From: DAOTWA01 sp034435955
GTDB lineage: Bacteria > Chloroflexota > Anaerolineae > Anaerolineales > Anaerolineaceae
Direction of reading: 5' to 3'
Assembly (NCBI GenBank): GCA_034435955.1
Contig: DAOTWA010000018.1
Location: forward strand, 1 to 64,000
DNA length: 64,000 bases
Below, piece after piece: positions 51,724 to 59,259 of the stretch (positions are counted from its first letter, which is position 1; each line of letters begins with the position of its first letter). The position numbers and the translations under genes were made by a program. The notes beneath the pieces were generated by a model. The model searched no databases and was not told where the DNA came from. It saw nothing but the letters and a program-made list of their open reading frames with translations.

Positions 51724-52833
51724 TCATTTCTGAAGATGGATAGGTTTTGGCAGCGGATTGCTGCGGTTGAACTGCCAGGCCCAGACGGCCGGGATGGGCG
51801 ATCCCAGGGCCAATGCTGCGCTGGCGGCATAGAATAGCGCAGCAATCGCACCTGTATTGATGACGGATGCTGCCACGTTCATCAAGACGGCGATCAAGAA
51901 TGCGATGAACGCTATGCCAGCCAGGATTCCCGTGATGCGCCAGCCGGCTTTTTGGGAAGCCCGCCTCACTCCCAGGATGCGGCCATTTTGTCCGTTGATC
52001 CAAACCGGCAAAGCACGACCGTTTTCATCTTTATACCAGGTGGCATATGCAGGCAGCAAAAGCTGGGTCCAGTTGAGGTTGCGGTAGTCGGCCTCGAGTC
52101 TAAAGCGATCCAGGTGCTGCGCGCCAGCCGCGGTTTGTGCGTCTTGCGCCGCACGCCGGTCGAATTGTGGCTTGGCCAGGCTCCAGGCATGATCCGGTTC
52201 GAGGTCGGGGATTCGCACAAACGCGTCTCGCAAAGCCTCCTGCTGGTAGGCCTGTGCTTTGGTGGTATCGTACCCGCCCAGCCCGTCAATGATCTGGCCA
52301 TGTTCCTCTAGCGCTGGTGCAGCCACATTTTGGTAAGAAATCTGTATCTCTCCGATCCGCGCTTCCCAGCGCACGCGCGTTTCAACCTTCTTTTGCGTCA
52401 TCCACTTACCGCCGGAATATATCTCGGTGGCACTTTCCACCTGATAATCGAAGCCGGCTTGAGCCTGCCATAGTCCTGCTACCGTGCCATCCACCAGCCA
52501 CATGGGCAAATAGACGCGCCGCAAACGCGAACGCAAGGCATTGGCTGAAAAATCGGGTGGACGGAGCCAGACGCCAGCAGTCCAGTTGGCGATCAAGGAA
52601 GCCGCATGGCCATCGTCAACCTCATAAGGCGCTAAAAGCTCGGGCGGTTCGGATCGCATCCGTACAGGTTGGGCTACCAAAGACCTTGAGGCGCAGGCCG
52701 GGCAAAGGCCTGTTTCATTTCCCGGTTGGATGAGAAAGGCAGCTCCACAAGATGGGCAGCCGGAAGCAACTAGATGGATACCCCAGTAAGAAGTAGTTTC
52801 GACAACAGGTGGAGTGGGCAAGCCTTCGCTCAT
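51724..52833 (-). CDS. zinc-ribbon membrane protein of unknown function (copy 1)
   Basis: This 369-residue protein starts with a zinc ribbon, GCPSCGAAFL and GLCPACASRSL, then a mixed region with VYLPMWLVDGTVAGLW and WEARIGEIQISYQNV, and LLPAYATWYKDENGRALPVWINGQNGRILG, ending with two membrane helices. The next gene upstream (52830) has the same plan: zinc ribbon, VYMPYWTFSAQIDARWEAEVG, LLPVYLSVYNYQNHIYQIMVNGQTGKVSG and two helices. The two are tandem paralogues. Its ATG overlaps the upstream stop by four bases (ATGA). I do not recognise the family well enough to name a function. Confidence 0.72.
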   Translation of the reverse strand: MSEGLPTPPVVETTSYWGIHLVASGCPSCGAAFLIQPGNETGLCPACASRSLVAQPVRMRSEPPELLAPYEVDDGHAASLIANWTAGVWLRPPDFSANALRSRLRRVYLPMWLVDGTVAGLWQAQAGFDYQVESATEIYSGGKWMTQKKVETRVRWEARIGEIQISYQNVAAPALEEHGQIIDGLGGYDTTKAQAYQQEALRDAFVRIPDLEPDHAWSLAKPQFDRRAAQDAQTAAGAQHLDRFRLEADYRNLNWTQLLLPAYATWYKDENGRALPVWINGQNGRILGVRRASQKAGWRITGILAGIAFIAFLIAVLMNVAASVINTGAIAALFYAASAALALGSPIPAVWAWQFNRSNPLPKPIHLQK

Positions 52834-54131
52834 GCTTCCCCTGCCTTCATTGCCTGAACCAGGATAACGATTGTGATGACCAGCCCGATCAGAAAGGCGA
52901 TTGCGCCGATCCCGAAGAGGACTCCGCCCGTATTTGTACCCGAGAAAGCCAGCATACTCACCAGCCCGATGAGGAGGCCAGGCGCGAGCAGAGCCAGAAT
53001 CGCCAGCCAGATTTTACGCCAGGCGACCGGTTTTTGGCCGGAGACCTTTCCAGTTTGACCGTTAACCATGATCTGGTAAATATGATTTTGGTAGTTGTAT
53101 ACCGAAAGGTAGACGGGTAAGAGGATGAAGCGCCAGGCTTCATCGTTGAAATCGGCTGCCATCTTGAAATTGCGCACATGGGGAGAACGGATGGTGGCAA
53201 GGCAGGCGCTCTTGGCTTGTTCACGCATGCGGCTGCGTGCTTGGTCCCAGGCCACCTCAAGAGGAATATCGTAAGCCTTCGCCTGCCAGCCTGCCAGGAA
53301 TTCTGGGTCATATTCGACCAGGGCGCTCAAATCAAAAGGTTGAATCTTGGCCAGCAACAGTGGGCTGGCTTTTTGCGATCCATTTTCCAGCATATTGAGG
53401 ATGGGCACCTCAACCCGGCCAGTTTCCCAACGCCAATCGATCACCGTGCGCGTACGCCAGGAGCGCGACCCTGCGTCGTAATAGCTTTCGGTGCGCTCAT
53501 AACCAACCTCCGCCTCCCACCGGGCGTCAATCTGCGCGGAGAAGGTCCAATAGGGCATATAGACGCCTTTCACGCTGGCGTTGTTGGCTGCTTCCGAGAG
53601 GCCAGCAGGGTGCATCCAGCCCCGTCCGAGCCATTCGCGCATCCTGGCCGTGCAGGCGGCGTTGTCGAGTTTGAAAGGGATCAAGTAGCCAGGGCGGATC
53701 ATATCGGCTGGGAGAGTGCTGGCTATCACCTGATTGGAGCCGCAAAATGGGCAGGAGGCTGTCAGATCATCTGGGGCGAGGGAAAAATCAGCGCCGCAGG
53801 CCTCGCATTTGAGCTCCCGGCGCTCACGACCCCATCCCCGCCCTTTTTCTTCCAAAGTCTGGACTGTGAATTCTTCAGCCGGCGCGGAATATCCAACTAC
53901 GCGCGCTTCGATCTTCTGGCTGTAGCCACAATAGAAGCATGTGACTGATTCATCGCCGGGGTTGTACGCTGTCGTAGCGCCGCAGCGCGGACAGGTAAAG
54001 ATGAGATCTTTGGCAGTCTTATCCTTGGGCGGAGCGGGAGCAAAAACGGTTATCCCAACCACTGCAGAGGTTACCTGGATAAATCCAGGGGGAGGGAAGG
54101 AGGCCTTTTTGATGGGGAGTGTATCAGTCAT
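52830..54131 (-). CDS. zinc-ribbon membrane protein of unknown function (copy 2)
   Basis: This 433-residue protein has two zinc ribbons: FTCPRCGATTA with VTCFYCGYSQK (residues about 46-75) and ELKCEACGADFS with ASCPFCGSNQV (about 108-140). A central region follows with LIPFKLDNAACTARMREWLG, YMPYWTFSAQIDARWEAEVGY and the repeated IDWRWETGRVEVP, then the LLPVYLSVYNYQ motif and two C-terminal membrane helices. This plan resembles the first-zinc-ribbon/TFIIB-like topology used by membrane sensors of unknown role. Its tandem partner lies directly downstream. No promoter is obvious in the gap before rsmD. Confidence 0.72.
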   Translation of the reverse strand: MTDTLPIKKASFPPPGFIQVTSAVVGITVFAPAPPKDKTAKDLIFTCPRCGATTAYNPGDESVTCFYCGYSQKIEARVVGYSAPAEEFTVQTLEEKGRGWGRERRELKCEACGADFSLAPDDLTASCPFCGSNQVIASTLPADMIRPGYLIPFKLDNAACTARMREWLGRGWMHPAGLSEAANNASVKGVYMPYWTFSAQIDARWEAEVGYERTESYYDAGSRSWRTRTVIDWRWETGRVEVPILNMLENGSQKASPLLLAKIQPFDLSALVEYDPEFLAGWQAKAYDIPLEVAWDQARSRMREQAKSACLATIRSPHVRNFKMAADFNDEAWRFILLPVYLSVYNYQNHIYQIMVNGQTGKVSGQKPVAWRKIWLAILALLAPGLLIGLVSMLAFSGTNTGGVLFGIGAIAFLIGLVITIVILVQAMKAGEA

Positions 54132-54179
54132 AGGTCATCGGAGGAAATGTTGTAAGTAAGTGCGCACAGGAAGACGATA

Positions 54180-54767
54180 TCAATCCTGCCTTATTAATCG
54201 GTAAAAGAGAAGAGAGGTGTTACCATATCGGCGCTGATCGAATTCTTCCAGGTGTTGGAGGTCCACAGGCTGATATTCCCTCGGATCGATTTGCACGATC
54301 ACCCATGCATCCGGCGTGAGCCATGCGGTGTGAGCATCCACTTCCAGTAAAGCTTTCGACCATAGATTTTTATACTGCGGCGGAGCGATATAAATGTAAT
54401 CAAACTGTTTGGTGGGGGCAGATTTAAGCAGGGTAAACGCATCCATGTGCAACGCCTGCGCCCTGGAAATCAATCCAGTGTGCTTGAGGTTTGCCTGGAT
54501 AGTATCCACGGCGGCCCGATTGAGGTCGACAAAAAGAACAAAAGAAGCGCCACGACTGAGCGCCTCGATACCCACACTGCCAGTGCCGGCGAACAAGTCG
54601 AGAAAGGTAGAGCCTGCCACGTCCATACCGATAATGTTGAAGAGCGCTTCCTTGGTTCGGTCGGTGATTGGCCGTGTAGCATCTCCGGGAACAGATCGCA
54701 GACGAAATCCCTTGGCTTTGCCGCTGATGATACGCGGACTCATCCCGTGCCGTTTTTTCCCAGCCAT
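54180..54767 (-). CDS. rsmD: 16S rRNA (guanine(966)-N(2))-methyltransferase RsmD-like
   Basis: This 195-residue protein matches RsmD: SPRIISGKAKGFRLRS, RPITDRTKEALFNII, FLDLFAGTGSVGIEALSRGA and FVLFVDLNRAAVDTI. The catalytic motif, normally DPPY/NPPY in N-methylating enzymes, is here IAPPQYKNLW, with Ala at the first place and one extra residue before Tyr. RsmD methylates G966 of 16S rRNA. Activity may be altered by that change, though the same form may be normal in this lineage. ATG 54767 or 54743 (MSPRI) could start it. It lies six bases after the URO-D family gene. Confidence 0.88.
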   Translation of the reverse strand: MAGKKRHGMSPRIISGKAKGFRLRSVPGDATRPITDRTKEALFNIIGMDVAGSTFLDLFAGTGSVGIEALSRGASFVLFVDLNRAAVDTIQANLKHTGLISRAQALHMDAFTLLKSAPTKQFDYIYIAPPQYKNLWSKALLEVDAHTAWLTPDAWVIVQIDPREYQPVDLQHLEEFDQRRYGNTSLLFYRLIRQD

Positions 54768-54773
54768 TGACTA

Positions 54774-55769
54774 TCAATTTTGGCGGGCAAATTCGACCGC
54801 CGCGCGTATATTGCCGCTAGGGGCGATCACAGGAACGACGCAGCCAGTGCCAAGGATGAAACGATGTCCGCCGGTGGCCTGTAAGGCATCCAGAGCCTGG
54901 AGACGGACCTGCTCATTGCCGCCAAGCACCATCGTTTCCCACTGGCTAATCCCGCCGCACACTGCTCCAGCAAATTTGCTCAATCCCTCGCTTAGTGTTG
55001 GCGTTGACTGTCGGTCGTGCCAGTTGATCACCTGGACAGGGTAATCCGCGAGGTAGTCGAACATGACATCATCCCCATGCAGGTGCAGGACATTTAACCA
55101 ACCAGTCTGAGACGCCTCCAGGAGCTGCAAGTCGTAGACGCGCGCGAAGGTTTTGTATTCCTGCGGGCTGAGCAATCCGTATTGGGCATGTTGAACAGCA
55201 AAGAAAATGCCATCGATGCCCGTTTTCATCGCCTCGGTAATGAAGCGTAATGTGCTTTCAGTGATTCGTTCCAATCCAGCTTGCAGCGCTTGCGGAAAGC
55301 GACGCATATGGACGAGCAATCTTTGTTGCCCTGCGAGATTCTTGGCCTGCGCCAGGGGGTTGAAGATTGTTTGGATGATGGGTGTGTCCGGGCCGATGGA
55401 TTCGCGTAACAGGCGCAGACAGGCCAGCTGTTCGCCTAGAGCGCCCCTGGTTGGATCCAAAACAGGCAGCTTCAACCAATCCTCGGGGTGGACAATGATG
55501 CGTCGGGTGTAATCCCGTGTGCCTTCCGGATTACCAACCCATCGGTCTTCCACTCCCCAATCCTTGAGACAGAAGGAAGAAGCCGGAGTTACTTTTACGA
55601 AATCCAGATCGAACGTCTTTTGGAATGCGAGGGTTTCCGCGGCCAGCGTATACGGATTTTGATCGTCTACCGGGAAATGCCGCCATAGTGAAACAGGTAG
55701 ATGATCGGTTTTTCGGCCGGCCAGGCAGGTTTCCATGCGTTTGCGATGGCTCAAGTTCGAGCCAGCCAT
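54774..55769 (-). CDS. uroporphyrinogen decarboxylase (URO-D) family protein
   Basis: This 331-residue protein has the URO-D TIM-barrel features KRMETCLAGRKTDHLPVSLWRHFP, PIIQTIFNPLAQAKNLAG, EAMKTGIDGIFFAVQ, VLHLHGDDVMFDYLADYPVQVINW and RFILGTGCVVP. True HemE has a conserved N-terminal LRAxRGE motif, which I do not see clearly, so this may be a methyltransferase-like or methylotrophic URO-D homologue (MtaA/CmuA-like) instead of the haem enzyme. The start lies 19 bases inside the TPR gene. There is no other haem gene nearby. Confidence 0.82.
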   Translation of the reverse strand: MAGSNLSHRKRMETCLAGRKTDHLPVSLWRHFPVDDQNPYTLAAETLAFQKTFDLDFVKVTPASSFCLKDWGVEDRWVGNPEGTRDYTRRIIVHPEDWLKLPVLDPTRGALGEQLACLRLLRESIGPDTPIIQTIFNPLAQAKNLAGQQRLLVHMRRFPQALQAGLERITESTLRFITEAMKTGIDGIFFAVQHAQYGLLSPQEYKTFARVYDLQLLEASQTGWLNVLHLHGDDVMFDYLADYPVQVINWHDRQSTPTLSEGLSKFAGAVCGGISQWETMVLGGNEQVRLQALDALQATGGHRFILGTGCVVPVIAPSGNIRAAVEFARQN

Positions 55770-56137
55770 ACGCCTTTCTCCCCGTTCCAGATGCCATTGC
55801 GGATTTCGTTCATGTGGCCTTCGGTCAGCCGACGAAGCATGGAAGCTCGTACAAGGTCATCGGAGTTTTCGATAAGGTTCAGAAATTTTTGAAACATCTG
55901 AAGAGCCTTTTCTCCCTGGCCTGAGGATTTGTAGGTGAGAGCCAGAGCGTAAGCTGCATCGGCATCCTCTGGGTTCTGGCGCAGGGCTTCCAGAAAATCT
56001 GCTTCAGCTTTATCGTATTTCTTCAATGAAAAGTACTGCCAGCCACGGTGAATGAACTCGGGTTGGCTGGTGGGTTGAAAATGATCCGGATCGACAGCCG
56101 CAGAGAGCATGTCAGATGATTTCTTCTTCCCCAGCAT
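55751..56137 (-). CDS. TPR-repeat protein
   Basis: This 128-residue soluble protein has about two and a half tetratricopeptide repeats: EFIHRGWQYFSLKKYDKAEADFLEALRQNPEDADAAYALALTYKSSGQGEKALQMFQKFL, quoted in parts, with the usual W-LG-Y-A-A-P pattern. It probably binds a partner protein. AGGAGG four bases before ATG 56137 supports the start. It follows the ChlI-like gene by 20 bases and overlaps the URO-D family gene by 19 bases. Confidence 0.85.
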   Translation of the reverse strand: MLGKKKSSDMLSAAVDPDHFQPTSQPEFIHRGWQYFSLKKYDKAEADFLEALRQNPEDADAAYALALTYKSSGQGEKALQMFQKFLNLIENSDDLVRASMLRRLTEGHMNEIRNGIWNGEKGVWLART

Positions 56138-56157
56138 CGGTCCTCCTGTCTCCGTAG

Positions 56158-57393
56158 TTAAGATTGCGGCATTAACTCTTTGAGTATAGCGGCCATCTCT
56201 TCCTCCTCAGCGCCCTGATGCTCAAAATAATCGCGCATGAAGGTGGACCGACGCAATCGCAGGGCCATTGGAGCGACCATAGTTATATCACGGTTCGAAA
56301 CGAGCTGGCGGCCGTCGGCGGCGGCCAGGGCGCGTGCAGCTTCAAAAAGTGTAATCTCGGCGCGCAGCGAATCAATCTTCAGGCGGCGCACCATCTCGAT
56401 TGCTCCGCGAGCGATTTTATCAGGTATTTCTACGGAAGGGAGGAGCTCCCTTGCAAGCTGCACTTCTTCACGGGCGATGTCCGTTTCATCCTTATATTGG
56501 GCGACGGCTCTACGAGGGTGGGTGCGATAGAAAATCGTGCGCCGGTAGGCCTCCAGGCGTTCCTCAGGATCTTTCAATCCCTGTACCAGAACACGAAGTC
56601 CGAAGCGGTCCATAATCTGTGGGCGGAGCTTTCCCTCCTCGGGATTCATCGAGCCGACCAATGAAAATCGCGCATAATAAGTAGCGGTTATCGGTCCACG
56701 CCGAACAGTGTAAGTGCCCTGAGCAGAAGCGTCCAAAATGGCATCCACGATTTCATCCGCAAGCAGGTTGACTTCATCCACGTAAAGGATATTGCGGTCG
56801 GCGTGGGCCAAAATCCCACGGCGAAGGCGCATCCGCTCATGTATGACCGCCCGCTCGTCCAATCCGCCCACCACATCCTCGAGTCGAGCATTCAATGGAA
56901 GTTCGACCAGGCGAACACGGTCCATCTTGGTCAGCGGTTCACCCATGGCGTATTTCCGTGCACAATCTGGGCAAACCGCGTCGATACCACCAGCCTCTAT
57001 ATCCTCAGGCAGGCATCCGTAAAAACAAGTGCTGCGAGCCACCTCTGGCAACAAATCCAGCAGGCTGCGTACGGCTGTGGTTTTACCAGTGCCACGCGGG
57101 CCGATCAGCAGAACGCCTCCTATGGCTGGATTGATCAGGCTCAGAACGAGGGCCAGTTTCATCTCCACCTGGCCGACGAGCGCCAGGAAGGGAAAAGGCA
57201 ACACCTCGGCCAGGCCAGATTCTTCCTGGACTGCCTGGGCATCGAATCCTTTCCCCGAGACGAGTTCGATCAGTTCGCGCAAAGAACGAACTTTTGCGCC
57301 GGACTGCTCGCCCTGGGCCTCACCAGTGGTAACCGGTTGTTCCTGGCCTGCAGGCTGAATTTCGTCGGAGGCGGGCGGCTTTTTCAACGACAT
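56158..57393 (-). CDS. magnesium chelatase ChlI/BchI-like AAA ATPase
   Basis: This 411-residue AAA+ ATPase has Walker A LLIGPRGTGKTTAVRSLL, Walker B NILYVDEVNLLADEIVDAILD, sensor 1 FSLVGSMNPEEGKLRPQIMDRFGLRV and the arginine finger region, all close to BchI/ChlI of Mg-chelatase. A CFYGC and CPDC cysteine set lies between Walker A and B, in a loop where ChlI also carries cysteines. There is no ChlD or ChlH gene in the window. Related stand-alone ATPases serve other metal or VWA partners. Its ATG overlaps the stop of the unknown gene upstream (TAATG). Confidence 0.88.
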   Translation of the reverse strand: MSLKKPPASDEIQPAGQEQPVTTGEAQGEQSGAKVRSLRELIELVSGKGFDAQAVQEESGLAEVLPFPFLALVGQVEMKLALVLSLINPAIGGVLLIGPRGTGKTTAVRSLLDLLPEVARSTCFYGCLPEDIEAGGIDAVCPDCARKYAMGEPLTKMDRVRLVELPLNARLEDVVGGLDERAVIHERMRLRRGILAHADRNILYVDEVNLLADEIVDAILDASAQGTYTVRRGPITATYYARFSLVGSMNPEEGKLRPQIMDRFGLRVLVQGLKDPEERLEAYRRTIFYRTHPRRAVAQYKDETDIAREEVQLARELLPSVEIPDKIARGAIEMVRRLKIDSLRAEITLFEAARALAAADGRQLVSNRDITMVAPMALRLRRSTFMRDYFEHQGAEEEEMAAILKELMPQS

Positions 57394-57773
57394 TAATCCA
57401 GATCTGGCTTTAACTCACCCGTATCAGTGGTGTGAAGCTGTTCTGGCTCATCCTGGAGGACATCAATCGTGTCGTATGACAGCTCGGCCATTAGGGGCGC
57501 CAGGGGGAATGAGGCAGGCACTGTGATCTGCCGCGGCGGGGTCGAAGGAGGCGGGCGGCGGGTCATGCTGTATTCCTGTGAGCGTTTACGCAGGATGCGC
57601 TGGTCGTTACTTAATTCTCCGACAAATATCCCCAGCACAGAGTAAACTTTGCGGTCATTGGTAACCCATCCGATCCATTCACCATGACGGCTGTATAGCC
57701 ATGGATAGATGAGCAAAGCCCCAACTTCCCCGCTTGATGTGTAGATTGGTATTGGACGAGATTGGTTCTCCAT
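57393..57773 (-). CDS. conserved protein of unknown function
   Basis: This 126-residue protein has a beta-rich N-terminal half (IPIYTSSGEVGALLIYPWLYS, quoted in part; HGEWIGWVTNDRKVYSVLGIFVG) and a Pro/Arg-rich middle (TRRPPPSTPP). It looks like a small fold that may carry a short linker tail. I do not recognise a family. ATG 57773 is preferred, with GGTGGAG 11 bases upstream; the frame extends to a TTG at 57809. Its stop overlaps the ChlI-like start, so the pair may be linked in function. Confidence 0.65.
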   Translation of the reverse strand: MENQSRPIPIYTSSGEVGALLIYPWLYSRHGEWIGWVTNDRKVYSVLGIFVGELSNDQRILRKRSQEYSMTRRPPPSTPPRQITVPASFPLAPLMAELSYDTIDVLQDEPEQLHTTDTGELKPDLD

Positions 57774-57813
57774 AGAACTGCTTGCTCCACCTGAAGAGAT
57801 TTCAGGCAATCAG

Positions 57814-58266
57814 TCAACTCACATCAGAATAAGTCCAATAGCGATTCGCGAAAAAGTTCCAAAGCATCACTACCACGATGGCTAAGGCCAGAGCGAAATT
57901 GTGGCCAAGAAACGTGCGCGGCAAGGAAAGGGCCGTCGAGATGCCAGCCAGAACACGAACAAAAATGGGTTCCGTCCAGGCAAACAGCGGTGTGCGGATA
58001 CCCAGCCCAACGACGCTAATGATTCCGAATTGGATCAACTGTTGTGACATGGTTTTGCTGCGTGAATCCGGATAGGTCCAGTAGCGATTCCAAAGGAAGT
58101 TGCTCACAACCGCGGTGCTGAATGAGATCACACTGGAAACAACCGGAATGACGTGAAACACCAGAGTGAAGAGATTGAAGACCGCGAAATCTATGCCTGC
58201 ACCAATCGTGCCAACAATGGCGAAGCGTATGAAACGAGTCCTTTCTTGCGACTTTGTAAGAATCAT
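57814..58266 (-). CDS. GtrA family membrane protein
   Basis: This 150-residue protein has four predicted helices and the GtrA motif in two halves: RFAIVGTIGAGIDFAVFNL, NFLWNRYWTYPDSRSKT and FFANRYWTYSDVS. GtrA proteins are small flippase-like proteins that move undecaprenyl-linked sugars across the membrane or link to them. The ATG at 58266 overlaps the stop of the epimerase gene at 58263 (ATGA); the upstream part of the frame to 58341 lies inside that gene. Its pairing with a UDP-sugar decarboxylase suggests a glycan role. Confidence 0.9.
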   Translation of the reverse strand: MILTKSQERTRFIRFAIVGTIGAGIDFAVFNLFTLVFHVIPVVSSVISFSTAVVSNFLWNRYWTYPDSRSKTMSQQLIQFGIISVVGLGIRTPLFAWTEPIFVRVLAGISTALSLPRTFLGHNFALALAIVVVMLWNFFANRYWTYSDVS

Positions 58267-59222
58267 GCCAGGCCTAATTTTTGTCGAAAGTAAGGGATGG
58301 TCCTCATTAAACCTTCTTCGAGGGGAACAACTGGCTCCCACCCCAGGATCTGACGGGCACGGGTGATGTCAGGCTGGCGCCGTTGAGGATCATCACCCAA
58401 CCGTAGAGCTGGCTTGAATACGATGCCTGCAGGATTGCCGACCAAGCGGTTGATTAATTCCGCGAATTCAAGGATGGTGGTCTCACGCGGATTGCCCACG
58501 TTGACAGGCATGTGCTCATCGGAAAGAAGCAGTCGATAAATGCCCTCGATAAGATCATCCACATAACAAAAACTACGCGTCTGGGAGCCATCGCCATAAA
58601 CCGTGAGCGGCTCGCCACGCAGCGCCTGCTGGATGAAATTGGGCACGGCACGGCCGTCATCGATGCGCATGCGTGGTCCGTAAGTGTTGAAAATACGGAT
58701 TATTCGTGTATCGAGGCCATGGAAACGATGGTATGCCATGGTCAACGCCTCAGCGTAACGTTTGGCTTCATCATATACGGACCGCAGACCGATCGGATCG
58801 CAGTGGCCCCAGTACGTTTCTTTTTGAGGATGTTCTTGTGGATCACCATAAATCTCACTGGTGGAGGCAAGCAAGTAACGTGCCTGATGCGCTCTCGCCA
58901 CCCCTAATGTATTGTGCGTACCCAAAGCGCCGGCTTTCATCGTTTGGATGGGTAAATTGGGATAGCCAAAGGGGGAATTGGGATTTGGGCTGGCAGGCGA
59001 GGCAAAGTGAAGCACGGCGTCAACTTTCCCCGGTACGAAGATGAAATTGGAAACGTCGTGGCGGATGAAATTGAAGCTTGGATTGCCGGCGAGGTGGGCA
59101 AGGTTGTCGGGGCTACCAGTAATGAAGTTGTCCATGCCGATGACCGTATGGCCCTCGGCGATCAGTCGATCACATAAATGGGAACCTAAAAATCCCGCTG
59201 CTCCTGTCACGAGTATATGCAT
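58263..59222 (-). CDS. UDP-glucuronate decarboxylase-like SDR epimerase
   Basis: This 319-residue extended SDR has LVTGAAGFLGSHLCDRL at the N-terminus, LHFASPASP, the catalytic Ser-Tyr-Lys in LLASTSEIYGDPQEHPQ and RSVYDEAKRYAEAL, and the UXS hallmark NTYGPRMRIDDGRAVPNF. UDP-glucuronate decarboxylase makes UDP-xylose. The last part, GDDPQRRQPDITRARQ, agrees. It is upstream of GtrA in the same transcript. It likely supplies a sugar nucleotide for envelope or secreted glycans. Confidence 0.88.
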   Translation of the reverse strand: MHILVTGAAGFLGSHLCDRLIAEGHTVIGMDNFITGSPDNLAHLAGNPSFNFIRHDVSNFIFVPGKVDAVLHFASPASPNPNSPFGYPNLPIQTMKAGALGTHNTLGVARAHQARYLLASTSEIYGDPQEHPQKETYWGHCDPIGLRSVYDEAKRYAEALTMAYHRFHGLDTRIIRIFNTYGPRMRIDDGRAVPNFIQQALRGEPLTVYGDGSQTRSFCYVDDLIEGIYRLLLSDEHMPVNVGNPRETTILEFAELINRLVGNPAGIVFKPALRLGDDPQRRQPDITRARQILGWEPVVPLEEGLMRTIPYFRQKLGLA

Positions 59223-59259
59223 GCTACCCTCAAGAAAATCATTTTGTCCACCTTTAATT

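Noticed and set aside
56158..57393. Evidence for chlorophyll synthesis from the ChlI-like gene.
   Set aside because: No other chlorophyll gene is present in the window, and ChlI-like ATPases occur in many non-photosynthetic bacteria.
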